NCBI GenBank assembly: GCA_036557785.1 | Contig: DATBGZ010000059.1 | Coordinates: forward strand, 1-8,445 | DNA from: DATBGZ01 sp036557785 | GTDB lineage: Bacteria > Actinomycetota > Actinomycetes > Mycobacteriales > Micromonosporaceae | Direction of reading: 5' to 3' | DNA: 8,445 bases | Shown: positions 5,656-8,445 of the stretch, piece after piece | Layout of the letters: each line of letters starts with the position of its first letter | Position numbering within the stretch: the stretch's first letter is position 1 | Made by a program: the position numbers and the translations under genes | Notes under the pieces: model-generated | Told to the model about the DNA's origin: nothing | Databases searched by the model: none | What the model saw: the letters and a program-made list of their open reading frames with translations, nothing else

Positions 5656-6630
5656 CTCGCGGGAACCGGGCCGAGCCGCGCCAGCGAGGGTGCGCAGGCC
5701 GGTGACCTCCCGGACCGCGCGCTCCAGGGCGTACCCACGGTCCTCGGCGCCGCCCCGAACGTCGACATTGCAGGTGCCGATGATCGTCATGGCTCGCGCC
5801 AGTGCCTCCGACGACCAGCCGGCAGCCCAGGCCTGGGCCTTCTTGACCTTGAACCAATGCATCCCGAGCGGCCCGGCGAGTTGCTTGGGATCGCCCCGCC
5901 CGGCAGCGACGACCCGCGCCAGCGTGCGCACACCGTCAGCGAGCGCGTCGGCGATCGGGACCGGATCGACACCCGTGTTCAGCGCCCAGCGCAGCGCCTC
6001 CAGGGCCCGGACGGGGTCCCCGGCCATCACCGCGTCGGAGACCGTGTACCCGTTGACCTCCGCCCGGCCGCGGTAGTAGCGCGTGACGTCGGCCGACTCG
6101 ACGCGCCCCCCGGTGTCTGCCACAAGCTGCTGGCACGCTGCCGCCAGGTCCCTGGTGCTGCTGCCGACCGCTTCGACGAGCAGCTCCACCACGTCGTCCG
6201 CGCAGCGGGCGCCGAGGCGGCGGAACTCCTGCCGGACGAAGGCGTTGCGCTCCTCGTAGCGCGGCTTGGCGACGTTGACGACCGTCGCGCGGGCCTCGCG
6301 CAACCCATCGACCAGCGCCTTCGCCTTCGTACCGCCGGAGTGCGTCACCACGAGGGTCACGTCCCGCTCGGGCGAGGCGACGTAATCGAGCAGGGCGCCG
6401 ACCAGGTCCTTGCGTGCGTCCTGAGCACCGCGGACCACCACGACACGCTCGCCGCCGAAGAGCGCCGGACTCACCGCGGCGAGGAGGTCACCGACCGAGG
6501 CCTCCTGCGCTACCAGGTCCTCGACGAGTGTCCCCGGGTCCGCCACACGGGAGGCGTCCACGACCGCCATCACGGCACGGGATGCGAGGAACTCGTCGTC
6601 GCCGAGGACGAGATGCAGCGCGCCGGTCAC
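5650..6630 (-). CDS. holA: DNA polymerase III delta subunit (clamp loader)
   Basis: 326 aa, a usual length for the family. HolA delta is the clamp-loader subunit that opens the beta sliding clamp in the replicative holoenzyme. Supporting features: an N-terminal beta strand running into GDDEFL (10-15), the conserved delta opening; the AAA+-like fold without a usable Walker A, as in all delta subunits; a middle segment FVRQEFRRLGARCADDVVELLVEAVG; and the C-terminal collar domain including ALEALRWALNTGVDPVPIADALADGVRTLARV. The start is a GTG with AGGA about 7 nt upstream (rc of 6638-6641). An overlapping ATG 8 nt earlier is out of frame and stops after three codons. Convergent with rpsT. Upstream on the same strand is a desaturase, not the comEC usually found here in related bacteria; with a 59-bp gap the two may be co-transcribed. 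Confidence 0.93.
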   Translation of the reverse strand: MTGALHLVLGDDEFLASRAVMAVVDASRVADPGTLVEDLVAQEASVGDLLAAVSPALFGGERVVVVRGAQDARKDLVGALLDYVASPERDVTLVVTHSGGTKAKALVDGLREARATVVNVAKPRYEERNAFVRQEFRRLGARCADDVVELLVEAVGSSTRDLAAACQQLVADTGGRVESADVTRYYRGRAEVNGYTVSDAVMAGDPVRALEALRWALNTGVDPVPIADALADGVRTLARVVAAGRGDPKQLAGPLGMHWFKVKKAQAWAAGWSSEALARAMTIIGTCNVDVRGGAEDRGYALERAVREVTGLRTLAGAARPGSRER

Positions 6631-6689
6631 CCGGCCATCCTGCCACGACCCGCACCCGTGGGCTCGGCCGCGCGCGGCTTCCGTCGGTC

Positions 6690-7646
6690 CTATCTGGTCG
6701 CGACATCAGGGCAACGCCGGACCCGCCGGATGCGGCCGGGCGTGGGCCATCGGACGTCATAGGCCCACCCGAATTTCTCGAAAAGCCAGATCACGCGCGC
6801 CGAGACGTCGATCTGGCCCCGCAGCACGCCGTGCCGTGCACTGGTCGGGTCGGCGTGGTGGAGGTTGTGCCACGACTCGCCCATGCTGAGAAGCGCCAGC
6901 GGCCAGAAGTTCGCGGCCTTGTCGCGGGACGCGAACGGGCGGTCCCCCACCATGTGGCAGATGGAGTTCACCGACCACGTCGCATGATGCAACAGGGCCA
7001 TCCTGACTAGCCCGGCCCAGAAGAACGCGGTCACGGCCCCCCACACGGACCAGGTGAGTAGACCGCCCATGACGGCGGGTGCGGCCAGGCTCACGAAGAC
7101 CCAGAGCCCGAACGTGCGGTGGACCCGGGTCACATCCCGGTCGGCCAGCAGGTCTGGTGCGAACCGCTCCTGGTTGGTGAGGCTGCGGTCGAGGACCCAT
7201 CCCAGGTGCGCGTGCCAGAAGCCGCGGGCCAGGGCCATCGGCGACGTGCCGAACAGCCAGGGCGAGTGCGGATCGCCCTGCGCGTCCGAGAAGGCGTGAT
7301 GGCGGCGGTGGTCGGCGACCCAGTGCCGGATGGGACCCTGCACCGCCATGCTGCCCGCGATGGCCAACGCCAGGCGCAGCGGACGCTTCGCCTTGAACGA
7401 GCCGTGGGTGAAGTAGCGGTGGAAGCCGACGGTCGCGCCCAGGCAGGTGAGGGTGTACCAGCCAACCGAAAGCCCGATGTCCACCCAGGACAGTCCCCAA
7501 CCCCATGCGAACGGAACGGCGACCGACACAGCGATGAAGGGCACGATGACAAAGAGGTAGACCGCGAGGTTGGCGGCCGAGCCGCGCTGGCCACCGAGAA
7601 GCGGTCGCGGGCCGGGCTTGACCAGGGGTACCGTCACGTCGGTCAC
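6690..7646 (-). CDS. Membrane fatty-acid (acyl-CoA) desaturase
   Basis: 318 aa integral membrane di-iron desaturase of the stearoyl-CoA delta-9 (Ole1/DesC) type. It would insert a cis double bond in a fatty acyl chain with O2 and an electron donor, adjusting membrane fluidity. All three histidine boxes are intact: HRYFTH 76-81, HRRHH 113-117 and HNLHH 260-264, plus H220-H221. Hydrophobic segments are near 26-48, 53-73, 92-102, 180-197 and 202-219, the usual pattern of paired helices with a cytosolic active site. No fused cytochrome b5 or ferredoxin domain is visible, so electrons come from a separate partner. The open frame runs to 7847, but the GTG at 7646 is chosen because GAGGAG lies 4 nt upstream and the family homology starts just after. 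Substrate chain and double-bond position cannot be told from sequence. Divergent from the GerW-like gene across a region rich in palindromes. Confidence 0.92.
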   Translation of the reverse strand: MTDVTVPLVKPGPRPLLGGQRGSAANLAVYLFVIVPFIAVSVAVPFAWGWGLSWVDIGLSVGWYTLTCLGATVGFHRYFTHGSFKAKRPLRLALAIAGSMAVQGPIRHWVADHRRHHAFSDAQGDPHSPWLFGTSPMALARGFWHAHLGWVLDRSLTNQERFAPDLLADRDVTRVHRTFGLWVFVSLAAPAVMGGLLTWSVWGAVTAFFWAGLVRMALLHHATWSVNSICHMVGDRPFASRDKAANFWPLALLSMGESWHNLHHADPTSARHGVLRGQIDVSARVIWLFEKFGWAYDVRWPTPGRIRRVRRCPDVATR

Positions 7647-7675
7647 GGGTCTCCTCGCTTCGTGCGCCTGGTCGC

Positions 7676-7681
7676 AGGCTA
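7676..7681 (-). promoter_or_regulatory. Possible -10 element of the desaturase gene
   Basis: Minus-strand TAGCCT fits TANNNT and would start transcription near 7669, a leader of about 23 nt. The -35 position 17 bp away reads ATCTTA, a poor match. The spacer between them is almost exactly the 15-bp palindrome at 7684-7698, which would place a regulator between the two promoter elements. Confidence 0.3.
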
Positions 7682-7683
7682 GG

Positions 7684-7698
7684 TGTCCAAAAAGGACA
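7684..7698. promoter_or_regulatory. Palindrome TGTCC-N5-GGACA, operator candidate 1
   Basis: TGTCCAAAAAGGACA is a perfect 5-bp inverted repeat around an A5 spacer, 38 bp upstream of the desaturase start. The same half-sites and spacer length recur at 7777-7791, in the same divergent intergenic region. Two matching sites make a transcription-factor operator more likely than a chance palindrome or an RNA hairpin. The regulator is not in the window. Confidence 0.5.
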
Positions 7699-7734
7699 TA
7701 AGATGCCTGACGGGCGAACGGCACCAGACGACCG

Positions 7735-7748
7735 GGCGAACGTTCGCC
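7735..7748. promoter_or_regulatory. 14-bp perfect palindrome GGCGAACGTTCGCC
   Basis: A perfect palindrome centred between the two TGTCC-N5-GGAC sites. Its left part belongs to a direct repeat, CGGGCGAACG at 7711-7720 and 7733-7742, 22 bp apart (about two helical turns), as in sites for cooperative dimers. The GAAC/GTTC halves recall the actinobacterial SOS box, but the 4-nt spacer that LexA sites need is missing. Function unknown. Confidence 0.4.
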
Positions 7749-7776
7749 ACACCGGCGGCCGCCGGCACGTCCGTGA

Positions 7777-7791
7777 TGTCCATAGTGGACG
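7777..7791. promoter_or_regulatory. Palindrome TGTCC-N5-GGACG, operator candidate 2
   Basis: TGTCCATAGTGGACG; the inner 13 bp GTCCA-TAG-TGGAC are a perfect inverted repeat. It matches operator candidate 1 at nine of ten half-site positions with the same 5-nt spacer, 93 bp centre to centre. It lies about 90 bp upstream of the GerW-like start and overlaps CATAGT (7781-7786), a passable plus-strand -10, so a bound protein could block that promoter. Confidence 0.45.
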
Positions 7792-7879
7792 ATGCGCCCC
7801 TGGGTGCGGAGGGGTCGACGAGGGGCCGAGCTTGCCGGAACCGACACGCGGCCCGAGCGTACGGCGGAGAATGGCTGCC

Positions 7880-8311
7880 ATGGCTACGCTGACCAGCCCG
7901 CTCGAGGTCATCCGGACAGCGGTGACCACAACGGCGGAGAAGGTTTATACCGAACCCATCCGGCACGAAGACCTGGTCGTGATTCCGGCCGCGAGTGTGG
8001 GCGGCGGAGGCGGCGGAGGCGGTGGCTCCGCCGAACAGGATCGACCCGGTTCGGGCACGGGCGAGGGCGGTGGCTTCGGCCTGAAGGCCAAGCCCGCCGG
8101 CGCCTTCGTGATCAAGCAGGGCAAGGTTCGGTGGCAGCCGGCCGTGGATGTCAACCGCATCGTGCTGGGCGCCCAGGTCGTGGCGGTCACGGCCCTGCTG
8201 GTCGTCCGGGCCGTGATCCTCCGCGGTTCCCGCGCACGCATGGGTCGCAAGAGACCACGGGCGATCCGAGCGACCACCCAGCAACGGCGGATCCGCCAGA
8301 GCGTCCGCTAG
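7880..8311 (+). CDS. GerW/YtfJ-like protein with C-terminal membrane helix
   Basis: 143 aa. The core matches the GerW (sporulation protein YtfJ) family pattern: EDLVVIPAASV (30-40), a nine-glycine run (41-49), GGGFGLKAKPAGAFVIKQGKVRW (63-85, with the family's AKPxGxxVIKxGxV motif) and a short closing strand. In Bacillus subtilis GerW is a spore protein needed for germination; in actinobacteria homologues are widespread and their role is unclear. A hydrophobic segment at about 94-113 is followed by a very basic tail (RGSRARMGRKRPRAIR and beyond), indicating membrane anchoring with the tail in the cytosol. ATG 7880 is preferred over ATG 7871, because GGAG at 7866-7869 is 10 nt from the former but 1 nt from the latter. 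Divergent from the desaturase; a probable IS begins downstream. No sporulation gene is adjacent, so the spore role should not be assumed. Confidence 0.82.
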   Translation: MATLTSPLEVIRTAVTTTAEKVYTEPIRHEDLVVIPAASVGGGGGGGGGSAEQDRPGSGTGEGGGFGLKAKPAGAFVIKQGKVRWQPAVDVNRIVLGAQVVAVTALLVVRAVILRGSRARMGRKRPRAIRATTQQRRIRQSVR

Positions 8312-8361
8312 GTGAGCGGTGTCTTTCTCGGGGCGTGGCTCCCACCGGTCGGGCTGGCTTT

Positions 8362-8393
8362 GGCTGAGAATCACGGCAGTGTGGTTCTCGGCT
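8362..8393 (+). terminator. 13-bp hairpin after the GerW-like gene, or IS end structure
   Basis: GGCTGAGAATCAC (8362-8374) pairs with GTGGTTCTCGGCT (8381-8393) across a 6-nt loop, giving 13 pairs of which three are G-U. It starts 50 nt after the stop of the GerW-like gene and ends 13 nt before the likely transposase start. It lacks a U-tract. It may terminate the upstream gene, or be a hairpin that shields a transposase gene from outside transcription. Confidence 0.4.
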
Positions 8394-8406
8394 CGGGGAG
8401 TGGCTT

Positions 8407-8445
8407 GTGTCGTTGGGGTTGGCTGATCGGCAGGGTGACCTACTC
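8407..8445 (+). CDS. Start of a probable IS transposase, cut by the window end
   Basis: Thirteen codons are present, reading (V/M)SLGLADRQGDLL. A good GGGGAG (8395-8400) stands 6 nt before the GTG. The opening resembles the N-terminus of a group of actinobacterial IS1182-like transposases as I recall them. The flanking 8312-8406 is G/T-rich on the plus strand, unlike the coding DNA to its left, which fits foreign DNA. With so few residues this is only suggestive, and I cannot place the left inverted repeat of the element. Confidence 0.45.
   Translation, partial: MSLGLADRQGDLL

Noticed and set aside
5857..6762. 301-codon plus-strand frame opposite holA
   Set aside because: An antisense shadow with low-complexity Arg/Asp/Gly composition, no ribosome-binding site and no domain.
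7735..7748. LexA (SOS) box
   Set aside because: The GAAC and GTTC halves are adjacent; the actinobacterial LexA site needs four bases between them.
6757..7929. 390-codon minus-strand frame over the desaturase
   Set aside because: It is an Arg/Pro/Gly-rich shadow of the desaturase frame. The real frame has three intact His boxes and membrane helices.
7679..8374. 231-codon minus-strand frame opposite the GerW-like gene
   Set aside because: It runs antisense to a recognisable protein, across the promoter region and the hairpin at 8362-8393; its product has no recognisable motif.

Overview
High-GC DNA (GC-rich third codon positions, GTG starts, Gly/Ala/Arg-rich products) from an actinobacterium. 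Family-level placement is not possible from the window alone. The core is the conserved chromosomal neighbourhood holA - rpsT - lepA: DNA polymerase III delta subunit, ribosomal protein S20 and elongation factor 4. Around it are lineage-specific genes, and a probable insertion sequence begins at the right edge.

Layout, left to right. (1) 14-2077, minus strand: two tandem paralogues for sortase-anchored, secreted wall proteins. Each has a signal peptide, a small two-cysteine ectodomain, a TTEPP repeat stalk (9 and 10 units), LPKTG, a membrane segment and a basic tail. The C-terminal anchors are almost identical and the ectodomains have diverged. A perfect 13-bp hairpin ends the upstream (right-hand) copy. 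(2) 2273-4147, minus: lepA, whose start lies next to a perfect 36-bp tandem duplication and has no visible Shine-Dalgarno. (3) 4382-5182, minus: a DUF4240-like protein with a long acidic insert. It is divergent from (4) rpsT, 5369-5635, plus, GTG start. (5) 5650-6630, minus: holA, convergent with rpsT; each stop codon lies in its own copy of a 14-bp tandem repeat. (6) 6690-7646, minus: a membrane fatty-acid desaturase with three His boxes, placed where comEC is often found in relatives. (7) 7880-8311, plus: a GerW/YtfJ-like protein with a C-terminal membrane helix, divergent from the desaturase. The shared 233-bp intergenic region holds two matching TGTCC-N5-GGACR palindromes and a perfect 14-bp palindrome. 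(8) 8407-8445, plus: the first 13 codons of what looks like an IS transposase, cut by the window end.

How it fits together: most of the window is housekeeping (replication clamp loader, ribosome, translation factor). The accessory content is the duplicated surface-protein pair, the possibly co-regulated desaturase/GerW-like divergent pair, and the IS. I saw no CRISPR array, tRNA, rRNA, toxin-antitoxin pair or recognisable defence system. The most promising undescribed items are the surface-protein pair and the palindromes in the divergent promoter region.
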